Origin: Setomelanomma holmii | Lineage: Eukaryota; Ascomycota; Dothideomycetes; Pleosporales; Phaeosphaeriaceae | Direction of reading: 5' to 3' | DNA length: 64,000 nucleotides | Assembly (NCBI GenBank): GCA_010015745.1 | Contig: ML978197.1 | Span: 62,001 to 126,000, forward strand | Part shown: in pieces, positions 33,319-45,504 of the stretch | Numbering within the stretch: position 1 is the first letter of the stretch | How the letters are laid out: each line of letters starts with the position of its first letter | The notes under the pieces: model-generated | The model's input: only the letters and a program-made list of their open reading frames with translations | What the model was told of the DNA's origin: nothing | Databases searched by the model: none | Made by a program: the position numbers and the translations under genes

Positions 33319-36300
33319 ATGCACACGTCGAACTTACCGTGGCGGGCAGCCATTCGGCATGCTTCAACATCAAGCACTCGCGTTTCTACCTCACGAGCTT
33401 CAGCAAGATATCTCCCTGCGCAATGCACCGCGTCCATTGTATCACGCTATCCACTCCGGTGTCCATCACCGCCCGCCGCATTACTCGCATATCGCACCTT
33501 CTCAACATCGCTGAGTAGAAGAAAGGAGGACGATCCGAAGGTCCCACCTGAGCCTGCGAACGATATCGTAGACGAGGAGGCAGAGAAGAAGAAGCTAAAG
33601 GAACGAGAAGCTGAAGAGCTCGAGGCGAAGAGCAAGTCGCCTGAGCCGATACCACCACGCACTGGCTCTGGACGAGGAAGTGCAGCAGGCGGAGATGGAG
33701 GTGACGGTGGCGGCAAGAAGCGCAAGGGGTCCGACCGATCGCTGGTCAAGCCCTCGATACCAGAAGTCTACCCACAAGTCATGGCCATACCTCTCGTCCG
33801 ACGACCGCTATTTCCAGGCTTCTACAAGGCCATTACAATCAGAGACAGGGAGGTCGGACAGGCGATCGCAGATATGGTTAAGCGTGGTCAGCCATATATT
33901 GGCGCCTTCATGTTCAAGGACGACAGCACTGACAAGGATGTTATCGATGATCCGAGCGAAGTGTACGATGTAGGCACGTTCTGCCAGGTCACGAGCGCGT
34001 TCCCCGTTGGCAACGAAGAGAACTTTGCTATGACATGCGTCCTATACCCACATCGCAGAATAAAGATGACAGGTCTCACGCCACCGAAGCACGACCAGGA
34101 CGGCGCGGCAGATGGCGCATCGGTCGTGGAGAGCTCGCTGGAGACTGCCACCATAGACGAATCGCCCGCAAATCAAGCAAAGGGCGATGTTGTTGCGAGC
34201 TTTGAGGAAAGTAGCGACGAGGTCAAGTCGCCACCAGAGTTTAGCATCTCAGCACTCCTGAAAGGTCGCCGAGTCAGCATCGCCAATGTTGAAAACCTGG
34301 TGGAGGAACCCTTTGACATGACAACCAACAAGACCATACAAGTCCTGATCAACGAGATCGTCAATACATTCAAGGGCGTCGCGCTCCTGAATCCCCTCTT
34401 CCGCGACCACGTATCCACATTCTCAGTGCACACAACCATGAATGTTGGCGAGGATCCTGTCAAGCTGGCCGACTTCGCTGCTGCAGTTGCGCAGGCCGAT
34501 CCCGTTGAGTTGCAATCTGCACTCGAGGAGATGAACGTCGAAAAGCGTCTTAGCAAGTCGCTGGAAGTCTTGAAGAAGGAGCTTCTGAGCGCGGAGCTAC
34601 AAAAGAAGGTCTCGGATGATGTCACGGCTAGAGTTCAGAAGAAGAATAAGGAGTATCTGTTGATGGAGCAGATGAGGCAAATCAAGCGCGAACTTGGTAT
34701 CGAGTCTGATGGCAAGGACAAGCTGATCGAAAAGTTCACAGAGAAGGCTGGCAAGCTTGCCATGCCCGAGCCTGTGCGCAAGGTCTTTGACGAGGAGATG
34801 AGCAAGCTTCAGGGTCTCGATGCAAACGGATCCGAGTTCAACGTCACGCGTAACTACCTCGACTGGCTGACCCAGCTTCCCTGGGGTCTTCGCAGTGCCG
34901 AGACCTTCGCCATCAAGCACGCTCGCGAGGTGCTCGATGAGGACCATCACGGCCTGAAGGACGTCAAAGACAGGATTTTGGAATTTATCGCCGTTGGCAA
35001 GCTCCGTGGGACTGTCGAAGGCAAGATTTTGTGCTTGGTAGGACCTCCTGGTGTCGGTAAAACCTCCATCGGCAAATCGATTGCACGCGCTCTCAACCGC
35101 CAGTACTACCGCTTCAGTGTCGGTGGCATGTATGATGTCGCTGAGATCAAGGGCCATCGAAGAACATACGTCGGAGCACTTCCTGGTCGAATCATCCAAG
35201 CGCTCAAGAAGTGCCAGACCGAGAATCCACTTGTGCTGATCGACGAGGTCGACAAGATGGGACGTATGAGCAACCACGGCGACCCGGCTTCTGCTCTTTT
35301 GGAGCTTCTGGACCCTGAGCAGAACAACAGCTTCCTGGACCACTACCTCGACGTGCCAGTCGATCTCTCGAAGGTTTTGTTCGTTTGCACAGCCAACATG
35401 GAAGACACCATCCCACAACCACTTCTCGATCGAATGGAAGTGATTCGCCTGTCAGGATACGTGTCAGACGAGAAGATCGCCATCGCGGAGAAGTATCTGG
35501 CTCCCGTCGCCAAGGACATGAGCGGCTTAAAAGACGCAGATGTTGTCCTGCAAAACGATGCGATCGTTGAACTCATCAACAAATACTGCCGCGAGTCCGG
35601 TGTGCGCAACTTGAAGAAGCATATCGAGAAGGTCTACCGAAAAGCGGCTCTCAAGATCGTCACCGAGGTCGGCGAGGATGCCTTACCAGAGTCCAGCGCG
35701 CTCACCGAGGAGGGCAAAGCTGCGCAGAAAGAGTCGGACAAGAGTGAGAGTGACCCGAAGGATACCCCCGAGGATATTGAGAAGCAGACTACAGAGACAC
35801 CTCGTGTGGCCCTCAAGGTCCCAGACAGCGTACACGTTTCGATCACGCAAGAGAACCTCAAGGACTACGTTGGCCCACCAATCTACATTTCCGACCGACT
35901 TTACGATACCACTCCTCCAGGTGTTGCCATGGGTTTGGCTTGGACATCGATGGGTGGATCGGCGCTGTACATTGAATCTATTGTACAGAATGTTCTCACA
36001 AATGAGTCTCGTGGAGGGCTACAACCTAGTGGTTCATTGAGAGACGTCATGAAGGAGTCAACTGGCGTCGCTTACTCATATGCGAAGAGTGTCATGGCTC
36101 GTGACTACCTCAAAAACAGGTTCTTCGAGCACGCAAGGATTCATCTGCATTGTCCCGAAGGTGCAACACCAAAAGACGGCCCAAGCGCTGGCATCACAAT
36201 GACCTCGAGCTTGCTCAGCTTGGCTCTAGATACACCGATCAAAGAGGGCGTCGCCATGACTGGTGAGATCACGTTGACAGGCAAGGTTTTGAGGATTGGA

Positions 36301-36643
36301 GGTTTGAGGGAGAAGACTGTAGCCGCGAGAAGAGCTGGCGCAAAGACTGTTATTTTCCCGAAGGACAATATGAGCGACTGGCTCGAGCTCCCAGAGGTAT
36401 GTCTGCCCCTTTTGAACTAAACAAATGTATGCTAACTGCCACCAGAACATCAAAGAAGGCATCGAAGGCAAGCCCGTAACCTGGTACTCCGACGTCTTCA
36501 AGATCGTCTTTCCTAATGTCGATCGCGACGCCGCCAACAAGCTTTGGGACAAGGACCTGAAGTCCAAGAAGGGCGATCGCAAGCGGAAAGAACAGAAGCG
36601 CAAGGAAGAAGAGGAGGAAGAGTCCGGCGACGACGACGATTGA
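33319..36643 (+). CDS. PIM1: Mitochondrial Lon protease
   Basis: Two exons, 33319-36396 and 36446-36643, with a 49-base GT-AG intron containing GCTAAC, give 1,091 residues. The order is a basic Ser/Arg-rich mitochondrial presequence (1 to about 70), an acidic linker, the Lon N-terminal substrate-binding domain (from PLVRRPLFPGF near 155), the AAA+ ATPase with Walker A GPPGVGKTS (near 574) and Walker B LVLIDEVDKMG, and the proteolytic domain with catalytic Ser in PKDGPSAGI (near 956) and Lys in GGLREK (near 999). The C terminus is Lys/Glu-rich. It degrades misfolded and oxidised matrix proteins and helps maintain mitochondrial DNA. Length fits fungal Lon enzymes. An insert rich in Ser, Lys and Glu (near 790-835) separates the ATPase and protease parts, as in yeast Pim1. 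Confidence 0.96.
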
Positions 36644-39253
36644 ACAGCCAATGTTGATCAGGACCTTGACGGTTCGCGTGTATAATATAGATGGAAAAGC
36701 AAGAGCAACGCATTCCAGGCGTTTTGGCATTTGCATATACGGCTGGTGAGCCACTTTGCATCACGTCTAGCATAGGGCGCAATAGAGGAGCTGGGGCGCT
36801 TCACAGTAGATAGCCTTGCTGCATAAATACTTGTATAATATTAACATCTTCACATATCAAGAATATGCTATGAAATTCGTATCTCGCTTTCCATTGCGTC
36901 ATCAGGATCCACGAGATCCAGCATCGTCCCTTCCTTCCAGGATCGGTAGCGGGACGGTCCGGACCTAGACAATGGTCTGGATCTTGAGCTGAATTGGGGG
37001 ATCTGCAACACGACATGAGTTGAGAAGAGAGCACGACATGCGAACTCGAACGATTATCACAAAAGCATAAAGACTATGATAGTGACATGATGTGCCAAAT
37101 GGAAGTCTCCATCCGATATCGCTTAACTTCCATGCATGCGTCTCGCTCGCATCAAGACCAACCCCTCCATGCATGTCGACACAAGAAGAGACTAGCGTCA
37201 GCCACGAACGCACCCGTTCTCGTGGGCGCAAGCCGCGCGGTAAAGTAGATTAACAACGGGCGCTGGGCACGGTGCGTCGCGGGTGTGTTGCGATAATGTG
37301 GGAAGAGGAAAGGCTTTTGCCGGGCCGAGGGCGTTGGGCGTGAAGAAGCTGTGTTGAGGTGCACGATCGCATCAGGTCTCAGCTTGTCTCGTACAGTACG
37401 TTTGAGGGTGAGAATGACGTCTTGGGTCACAGTATTCCGTTGTAGCTATAAGTAACGCGCATGTGGTTGGTTGGATTTACTCGTTGTTTCCTCGAGCCGC
37501 AGCGCCTCGCACGCATGAACGATTGACGTGTCAAGCGGTTTTTCGCACAACCACGAGCGCCCTTGCGCAGAGCTATGCTGAACCATTGATAACCTCTCTC
37601 AATTGCGTGTCCTGATTCGTTCCCTCCCGTTCGCATGAAGTGAAAGAAGTATGCGTTGCCGCTCAGAAGGTGTTGTCATACATCGTGAAGGTTGGTGAGC
37701 AGGGTTGATGGATTATGGAGGCAGTGTGCAGGGTGGTGGACTTGGGAAGCTTTACTGTTTTGGCTGCGATGAATATGGACCGGTGAGTGAGGACGGAAAG
37801 AAGGCAGACTGAGTAGGCGCGCATGAGCAAATGAAGTGCTCCTTTGCTTGGTTTTGCTATTTCGGCTGCAGTTCGAACGGCTTCAAAGATGCGATACCTC
37901 TAATGGCACTGCTTGGCTTTCTCGAGTCACTTCCCGCAGGATGAGTACATGCAGTAGCTGCTGCACTCGAAGCGTGCCGAGGAGACTCCTGTGCGACGCA
38001 GTAGTGGGGCTCTTGTGTACGGGTAAGTCTCCATACGTACCATGGCCTGCAGCTGGCTGAAGGAATTAGCACTCGGCTACGACGAGCTAATGTATGCGCG
38101 CCCAAAAGAGGAGACTACAATCAATTCAAGTTGAGGGGTAAGAGACAAGAAGAATCAACTGGAGGCATGAAACCGACAGTCAGAAAGGACATCAAGTCGA
38201 ATATTGACCATGCGGTGGTGAGATTGTGCTACTCTCACCGCAGTTTTGTAAAGTGGCTGCCACACACCCAGGTCCGCGCCAATCAGTGACGAAGCCGTCG
38301 CTTCTCGCGGCTCACCCAGCCTCTGATTCGAATGAGAAGGGCCTTGCTTTGGGCCGACTGCGCTGTAAATCCTGCAGGGTGTTGGCTCTCCCGTCCAATG
38401 TCGTGTTTGCAGCTTGACCGCCACGCATTCGAGCATCGACCAAAACATCGCGGTGCTGCACATGAATTTTGAACCCCCCTTTTCCCCGCTCTCGTGAGAC
38501 TTGTGCCCGTACAGCCGCCTGTGTAACCAGCATTCCTGCCAATTCGATAAGAATACCAAGCACAAAAGCAGTGCTCTGCAGCTGGGACCGATTTCTGCCT
38601 CTTGCAGACTAGCGCTGATTGGCCAGCCTCATTGCGCATTCCATCTCACTTCGGACGGACTCATCCTCACACATTGCATCACTCGCGTCGCCAGCCCGAA
38701 GCCCGCCGTCAGCCTGCTCCTCTGCGCCCTGTTGAGCCTCACTCGGAAGCGTGTGCTGCCATTGCTATTCTCTGCGGCTGCTTCATTTCGCGGTTAGGCG
38801 GCAACCGAGCGCAGGGCATGTCGCTTGGGCGTCAATAATATCACGGGCTGTGCTCTGCGGGATTTTGCACGCCGCCCACGCGGAGATTGAGCCGCACAAT
38901 TTGCGACCCAGGGGCTGGAGAGAAAGAAACTGAAGTGTGACTGGGAGCTGAGTGAGGAGGACATGCGCATACACGGCATCGCAGCACAAGTCACAAACTA
39001 GATCGATGGATGCGGACAGCCACCGTTACACGCATATCGACACAGCATGACGAGGGCGCCAACGCGATAGCACCCATTCCAATCGATACCGTTCCGAGCA
39101 CGTAGCCCAGGGACGTCCCCGCAGTAAGTTGCCGATCACGTCGTCCTGCGCGCTGCCGAGAAGGCTGGTAGAGGGAATAAGAGGGCTGGGTGCAGCTGAG
39201 AGACGACACCACGCCGCGCGCTGCGGTGGGTGGCAATAGAGTCATCGTAGAAG
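36644..39253. other. 2.6 kb gap without recognised gene
   Basis: The longest gene-free gap in the window. Open frames of up to 136 codons (for example 38155-38565, minus) have no domain and occur in several overlapping frames, as expected by chance in GC-rich DNA. It probably contains a long promoter and leader for the large kinase-like gene. Confidence 0.45.
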
Positions 39254-42200
39254 ATGCACCATCTACTGTCTGCCGACAATGGAGAGTCGAGTCGCAGTCG
39301 CAGCAGGCAGAGGGCGCGATCGGAGGTGAACGAGCATAGGAGCATGTGGGATCGCCTAAACTTCCAGAAGATTGGCTCGTGGTTGAAGAGGGAAGAGGGA
39401 GAGGCCCAGCGACCAGTGCAGCCTGGGAACACGGAAGATGAAGGGAACAAGGAGAATGGGCGGCCGCACTCGAGTGGAGAGCATGCGACAAGAGCGCCAG
39501 GGCTGTTGAATAGGAGAAGCAGTAGGAAAGTGGTGCCTGGACTGCCTAGGCCGTTAACGTTCAAGCGTATGAACAGTGAGAAGAGGGACAAGCTGCTGGA
39601 AGTGCCGACCGAGCCTGAACTGCGACGGGCGACTTCAGTAGACCGAAGACCATCGCCCTTTGCGAAGCGCAATCTCTCGCCACCACCGATTTCCGTCCCG
39701 TTCATGTCAGCCCCTGATGTGATGAGCCCTCACGACAGCGAGAGCCAGCAGAAGTCGCTGCCAGAACCCACCATGGGAGGCGGTCCAGATTCAAACATAC
39801 CGGCAGGGGCAAGACAAGTGGACTATGGCGTGCAAGAGAGCGTGGACTACTTGTCGGCAGGCGAGCCGCCACCCCTCGACGCGGTCGACGCATTCTCTGA
39901 GCGAGGCTCACTTCGATCAGGCTCGGACATCGACGATATACGGTTGCAGGAAGAGCTTGAAGCAAGATGGATATTGAACCTCAGCATGCATTTCAGAGAC
40001 ATGTCAGATCGCGAGAAGTTCTTCTTGACATTTGCAGAGGAATCCAATAAATGGAGGAGAGTCACTGTTTCAATCGACTATCGCCAGCTGGAGCCTGATT
40101 CTCTCGAGGCGGACTTGAAAACCCTGCATTACCAACGCGACAAGAGCTCGAGGATCTACGAAGCCATTCGTGACTCACTGCCAGATATCCAGTTCTACGA
40201 GACAGTAACAAATCTTAAGCTACAGACCACAGATGGCCGCCTGCACGTGCACGTCACCGAAGACATCAACGAGATCATCCCATATCCTTCGACTTCCGCC
40301 ATCGAACATCTCGATTGCAAGCGATTCCGCGAAAATGCGATATGTTTCGACTCGCACATTTCGGGGTTTGTGTACAAGGTTGCCGTGAATAACAAGCCAT
40401 TCATCAAGAAGGAAATTCCAGGTCCAGATGCGGTTGAAGAGTTTTTATACGAGATCAATGCCCTCTGCAGTCTGCAAGACTCAAAGTCTGTCATCAAGTT
40501 CGAAGGCATTATCGTAGATGAGACAAACGAGCTGATCAAGGGGTTGTTGATCAGCTACGCCGATCAGGGTGCCCTGGTGGACATGATCTACGATTTCAAG
40601 CCGACTGGACAATTATACTGGGAACGTCGCGAGCGGTGGGCTCGCCAGATCGTGGAAGGTCTGTCCGAAATCCATGAGGCGGGTTATGTACAAGGCGACT
40701 TCACGCTCTCCAACATTGTCATCGACAAGAACGACAACGCGAAGATCATCGACATCAATCGCCGTGGCTGTCCCGTCGGATGGGAACCACCAGAATTGGC
40801 CAAGCTCATCGAGAGCGGACAGAGGATATCGATCTACATTGGGGTCAAGTCGGATCTATACCAACTCGGGATGGTGCTTTGGGCATTGGCTGAACAACAA
40901 GACGAACCAGAGAGACAGGACAAGCCACTGGCAAAGACCATGGACCGCCACCGATCAGACATACCAGATTACTTCAGAGACATCGTGCGGTCTTGCCTGA
41001 GCGATCTGCCCCGAAATCGACCCTCAGCATCGCAGCTGCTGAAGAAGTTCCCGTCTATCGAGCAAGCAGTGGATGCAAAGCCCACAGTTGCCTCGCGAGA
41101 AAGTGTCTCGACGCATAGGAGCGACAAAGAGTACATCGACCCTGCGACCGCCGTTGATCTGAATGACATTTCCCAGCACCGGCGACACTCAAGAAATCAG
41201 TCGTCATTCGAGAACATCCACAAACCGCCCACCGAGTACCCTGCATCATCAGGCTCATACATCATACCGAACAATGACGAGCGCGGACGCTCACCTGACG
41301 ATGCGAGAAGCAGCAGGTACCGCAGGAGTGACTGCTCACCTTTACCTGGATATCGCTCAGTCATGTCGCTCGACGACTCAGAGCTCGAGAACGAGCTCGC
41401 TAGCCTGCCAGCCAGCAGAGAAACGAGATGGGAGCAGATCTATGTTGACGGAGATACGAAGCTTGTCCAAAGAGGGTGTGGAGATATTGGTGTGCACGAT
41501 TTCGCCACTCAGGAACCCAAGGAAATCTGTATTACAACTCCACCGGGCGAGCTGGAGAGCTCATTCATGACTAGCAAGCCTTCTGATGATGCACCCCTCA
41601 GCTTTTCCGCACTCATGCCCATCGAACCACAGCTTGCGCCGAGTGCTTTGGAGCCACCGCAAGAAGAACATCACCGCGGCGTGGGAAGTAAAAAGTCATT
41701 CAGCGATCGTGTGCATGAGTTAGCTCAAGCGCAGAGTCAACATCCTTCACCTGAAAGCTCCCCTAAGCGCAATCGCCACTCCGCTATCCCAGATACCTCA
41801 ATCTTAGCAGATCTCGAGCATGAAGTCGACTTCAGCTCTTCCGTGTCGACATCCACAGCACCTTCTCGAGTTGGCACAGGCTTTTCCATCTTCGACCTTC
41901 CGGGTCGTACAAGGCGCACAGATACGGGCTTCTCGATTGCCACAGGACATCGCATACCTCTGCATCAAGATTCTGGCTTTGCTGAGCTTGAGCGTGTGTC
42001 GTACGAAAGCGAGAGAATTCGACATAGCTTGGACGAAAGTATTCGCGATCTGAAGGTTTCGAAATATGAGGAAGACATCATCGGCGATCGTCTGTGGGAC
42101 GAGAAAGAAGCCACGATGTTCGGCTTTGGCGATGGCGTTCGAGGGAAAGAGCTGGAGGTCAAGCCCGTCTCCGCGCTGGCGCCTGCTGTGTCAATTCAAG

Positions 42201-42712
42201 CGCCAACGCCAGCACCCACCGTTCAGTTGCCACCAACAAGCGTGGGGCCAATCGATATTCTCCGCGCAGAAGCAGTCGAGGACAAAGCGCTCGAGGAGAA
42301 GCACTCCAACACCACAATCCGACCACCCAGCATTCTCATTCCGGAGTTCCATCATGGCATTCCGAGAGCCCTCGAGGACACCGATACCCAAATAAGCCCA
42401 CCGATCACAACTCCACTGACTGGGGCATCACACCGTGAACCAACAACTACCGCCGAAACACTTCATCAATCTTCAACACCATCTTTCCAACACGACTTCC
42501 TCGACACTTCGCGACCCCCGTCCCGCACCGGCCGCGATCTCACATCATCAAAATCCACATATTTGGACGAATACCTAGATACCACACGCTCGCGCTCCCC
42601 CTCGCGCAACGGTTGCACAGACGATTTGAGCGATTATCTTTCTCATTCGATTTCATATTCTCAGCCTGAAGAGTCGTTTATGCATCATGCGGGTGCGCGG
42701 GCACCTATATAA
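39254..42712 (+). CDS. Large kinase-fold protein, non-canonical motifs
   Basis: A single-exon protein of 1,152 residues. It has a Ser/Arg-rich N terminus, a conserved region around residues 235-370 that I cannot name (starts HFRDMSDREKFF), a kinase-like domain at about 370-605, and a long disordered Ser/Pro-rich tail. In the kinase region the catalytic loop reads GYVQGDFTLSNIVI (near 475): HRD has become QGD, but the catalytic Asp and the Asn are kept. The metal site reads IIDINRRG, DIN in place of DFG. SDLYQLGMVLWAL and NRPSASQLL are normal C-lobe features. Activity is possible. It resembles fungal kinase-like proteins with an N-terminal conserved domain. The full open frame over 3.4 kb shows it is under selection. 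Confidence 0.8.
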   Translation: MHHLLSADNGESSRSRSRQRARSEVNEHRSMWDRLNFQKIGSWLKREEGEAQRPVQPGNTEDEGNKENGRPHSSGEHATRAPGLLNRRSSRKVVPGLPRPLTFKRMNSEKRDKLLEVPTEPELRRATSVDRRPSPFAKRNLSPPPISVPFMSAPDVMSPHDSESQQKSLPEPTMGGGPDSNIPAGARQVDYGVQESVDYLSAGEPPPLDAVDAFSERGSLRSGSDIDDIRLQEELEARWILNLSMHFRDMSDREKFFLTFAEESNKWRRVTVSIDYRQLEPDSLEADLKTLHYQRDKSSRIYEAIRDSLPDIQFYETVTNLKLQTTDGRLHVHVTEDINEIIPYPSTSAIEHLDCKRFRENAICFDSHISGFVYKVAVNNKPFIKKEIPGPDAVEEFLYEINALCSLQDSKSVIKFEGIIVDETNELIKGLLISYADQGALVDMIYDFKPTGQLYWERRERWARQIVEGLSEIHEAGYVQGDFTLSNIVIDKNDNAKIIDINRRGCPVGWEPPELAKLIESGQRISIYIGVKSDLYQLGMVLWALAEQQDEPERQDKPLAKTMDRHRSDIPDYFRDIVRSCLSDLPRNRPSASQLLKKFPSIEQAVDAKPTVASRESVSTHRSDKEYIDPATAVDLNDISQHRRHSRNQSSFENIHKPPTEYPASSGSYIIPNNDERGRSPDDARSSRYRRSDCSPLPGYRSVMSLDDSELENELASLPASRETRWEQIYVDGDTKLVQRGCGDIGVHDFATQEPKEICITTPPGELESSFMTSKPSDDAPLSFSALMPIEPQLAPSALEPPQEEHHRGVGSKKSFSDRVHELAQAQSQHPSPESSPKRNRHSAIPDTSILADLEHEVDFSSSVSTSTAPSRVGTGFSIFDLPGRTRRTDTGFSIATGHRIPLHQDSGFAELERVSYESERIRHSLDESIRDLKVSKYEEDIIGDRLWDEKEATMFGFGDGVRGKELEVKPVSALAPAVSIQAPTPAPTVQLPPTSVGPIDILRAEAVEDKALEEKHSNTTIRPPSILIPEFHHGIPRALEDTDTQISPPITTPLTGASHREPTTTAETLHQSSTPSFQHDFLDTSRPPSRTGRDLTSSKSTYLDEYLDTTRSRSPSRNGCTDDLSDYLSHSISYSQPEESFMHHAGARAPI

Positions 42713-43505
42713 AGCAAAAGTTCATATTTGGGTTGATGGGTGGCGGGCGTCTTGCGCTTGCATTTGATCTGGTTCTGCAAGCGCTTGGTGGGTTTATTGC
42801 TGCAGGTATTATATTTAATCGGTCTGGTATATTGCATTCTTTTGTACTGTGTTTTGGGGCAGATTCAGCGTTATCACCACTTCGTGTAAGATTTCGTTTT
42901 TATTGGGCATGGGATAGGATGGGTGCGTTTTGGATTGCTTTGCTTTGCTAGCGTTTATATAGTTTGGTTCATTGCATGGAAGACTGGATTGCGATGCGAT
43001 GGGATACCAGGGTTTTGTATTTGGTAGCGTAGGTCAATCCATTACATTTACTTGTTCAAGTAAGCGTGGCTTTGAGAGGGTTTGTGGTGTGCTTCGCGTG
43101 ACTTCTATGACTTTTGTGTGAGTTCCTGGAGCTTGGCCTAGTCGTCTGACGGGAACGTGTTGTGGAACCGTCTCAATGAGAGCCTGTGTAGCTTGAACGT
43201 ATCCTAAAGGATCGGTCTGGACAGGTGAGCGAGACCGAAGCCATCAAAGATTTTGCGTAGTGACAAGGCTGAGGCGCAGTGCATGGTGGCTGCAGGTGCG
43301 GTTATGTAAGCGAGGCTGAGGCGTGGTTGCCTTCAGTTGAGCGCCGGCCGTGAGGAGGAATACAAAACATTATTAGCTCTCTGCCCTCTTCGGTTGAGAC
43401 ATCCTTTCTCATGTAGCAGACATCTCAAGTCGCTGTCAGCCACACGGCAGCCGACCGACAATCGCAAGCCGTCTACTTGTCACTCACTTCTCCAAATTAC
43501 AGAAT
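42713..43505. other. Intergenic, no gene seen
   Basis: T- and G-rich sequence after the kinase-like gene (probable 3' end) followed by the leader of the broken HET gene. Confidence 0.5.
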
Positions 43506-43941
43506 ATGGCAGCGTCGTCCCCACCTCAGCAGCACCAGTCGCCCTACCACAAGGGAGCTCTTCGTCCGGGAGAGATCCGTCTTCTAAGCGTCGAATCGAC
43601 ATCAAGTGAAACCAATGGTTTCATATCGCGCGATCGAAAGTTAGCACGGCGTGTTCGAGGCAGAGCAGCACTACTCCGCCTGGTCACTCGTCGGCACAAG
43701 TTGAAAGACAATCCCGAATTCGACGCGATCTCCTATGTCTGGGGTACTGCACCTAAACCAGTCAGCGTGCAATGCAATGGTGCGCCGCTCCTCATCACGC
43801 ACACTGCGTACGAAATGCTCGAACATCTCCGTCTGTACAGACCCAACCTCAAAAGGCCGATCTGGATCGATGCAATTTGCATCTAAGTCAATCGATCCGT
43901 GAGCAACAACTTCATGAAAATGAGGCTCATGCCTCCCAAAT
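43506..43941 (+). pseudogene. Broken HET-domain gene, N-terminal part only
   Basis: The ATG at 43506 opens 126 codons that enter a HET (heterokaryon incompatibility) domain: FDAISYVWG, then IWIDAICI, two classical HET blocks. Exactly where the Asn-Gln of the block should follow, a TAA stop occurs (43885-43887). Two bases later the expected continuation (QSIREQQLHENEAHASQ) resumes in another frame, up to a GTAAGT donor at 43942. No convincing downstream HET exon is found, although a few codons near 43950 resemble the next block. So the gene carries a small indel at its most conserved motif and has lost its remainder. HET domains trigger programmed cell death after non-self fusion in filamentous ascomycetes. 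Confidence 0.8.
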
Positions 43942-45504
43942 GTAAGTCAGTTGTACTGGCATTGTTGGCTTGGTCATGAATCCAAACATTCATTATTTCT
44001 CGCACTGTCCCTCAAGTCTCGTCTCACTTTCTGCCTGTCCTATCGCCTTAGGCAGGCCGATCAGCTGTGCCGTAATCATACCACCCTCTTATTCACTGCC
44101 TCGTGCGTGTTTTGTGTTCTTAGCCGGCCTACCGTGGAAGCCCTCGCGGCCTTGTTATGCGCGCTACCAAACTGTCTCGATTGATAAGAGCTGATCGGTT
44201 GGCTGCCTCCTCCCGGGCCCAAGCTGTCGGTCACTGGCCTCGTGGAGCGCTCGCCTCGGCATGCGGTCACGTCACAGGCGACGGGCTAATTACACTGCCC
44301 ATACCATCAAGAGCGTTTGTCCCTTGCCCGCCGCGCTGGGTGCTCATCGCCCTCTGAATCCAGCAAGCTGTTCCAGGCGAGATGAGATGAAAGACTGACT
44401 CGGAGGCTAGCCTAACTGGTACCGTCTGCGTCGCTTCTGTTCATTTTCCTTTTGGTGCCTTCACATGCCTTCTCCCGTGCGCTCTCTCCAGCCCTGAGCG
44501 CCCGCGCTGCGCACACGGTGGCCGGAGTCGACGCTGATATGGGTGTAGTTGACCCAACCACATTTTCACCTTGGCACACCAACCATTGTCTAAGTCTACC
44601 AATAGGCAAACCCGACTAAACCTAAGGCAGATTCCTTCAACTTGCTCTAAACTTGTTCTTAACCTATTCTAAAAGAACACCTTTAGAACACGTTTAGAAG
44701 GTATTTGTATCTGTACCGGTTTGGGCCTTGCCCAGACCTACTCTAGTTCAAGATTAGGATAGCTCATGTATGGTAGTCTATATGCGCCAAGTATCTAGTA
44801 CTTCTGCTGGACTTATTATATTCGAGCTTGTGCGGCGGAGGTAGTGATCAATCATGAAGATGCGAGGAGTCTGTTGACTTGAGCATGAGGCGAAGAGTTA
44901 TATATTGTACATACATGATACCGGTAGACTTTCAGCTCTTTTGGCCTTGCATATAGGCTTCTTCGACACGACTCATTGATATACAGTAAAGATGCGTCAT
45001 TTACCTCCATTTGCACGTGGTTCTCGCGATGAGCGTTTGCTAATGTACACCTAGGACTCTTGATCCTCATGCATGCTATCAAAGTGGTCTGAATATGCGT
45101 GAACAAACAGCCAACCTTCGGTACTTCATCCTGGTGGATCTAGAATACCGAGCTGAATGTCTTGGGTAAAGAGATTAGCGAGTCGTGAAGCATACGTGGG
45201 TTGAAGTCGTGCTATTGGTTATACCAACAAAGCGCTCTCCTTCTGTAGAGCGAGCGCAAGGATTAGACCAAACTTGAAGGCCATTGAAACCATTTGTGAT
45301 GCGAACTTGAAATTTGAATAAAGAGCATAGAGCGACATTAGCCTGAGCTTTTGAACTTGGCCTAAAATTGTTCTGAATAATAGTGTATGTGGGGTTTCGT
45401 GCAAGTGAATCTGGTTGCTGAAAGCTTGATGTATCCTGAGCCACGAATAGGCTCGAAGGTGTGCGACTACACGTCGTGAGGTGCGTCAAGGCTGTTTGTC
45501 CGTA
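43942..45504. other. No gene seen; partly AT-rich, decayed-looking
   Basis: 1.56 kb between the broken HET gene and the NLR tail. Around 44630-44830 the sequence becomes AT-rich with recurring short motifs such as CTAAAC, AGAACAC and TTTAGAA, suggesting old repeat DNA. No domain could be recognised. Confidence 0.4.

Noticed and set aside
34597..35418. 273-codon frame antisense to Lon
   Set aside because: Shadow of the Lon coding frame; no domain and fully inside a conserved gene.
44630..44830. Possible repeat or transposon end in AT-rich sequence
   Set aside because: Recurring short motifs only; no terminal repeats, duplication or coding fragment could be defined.
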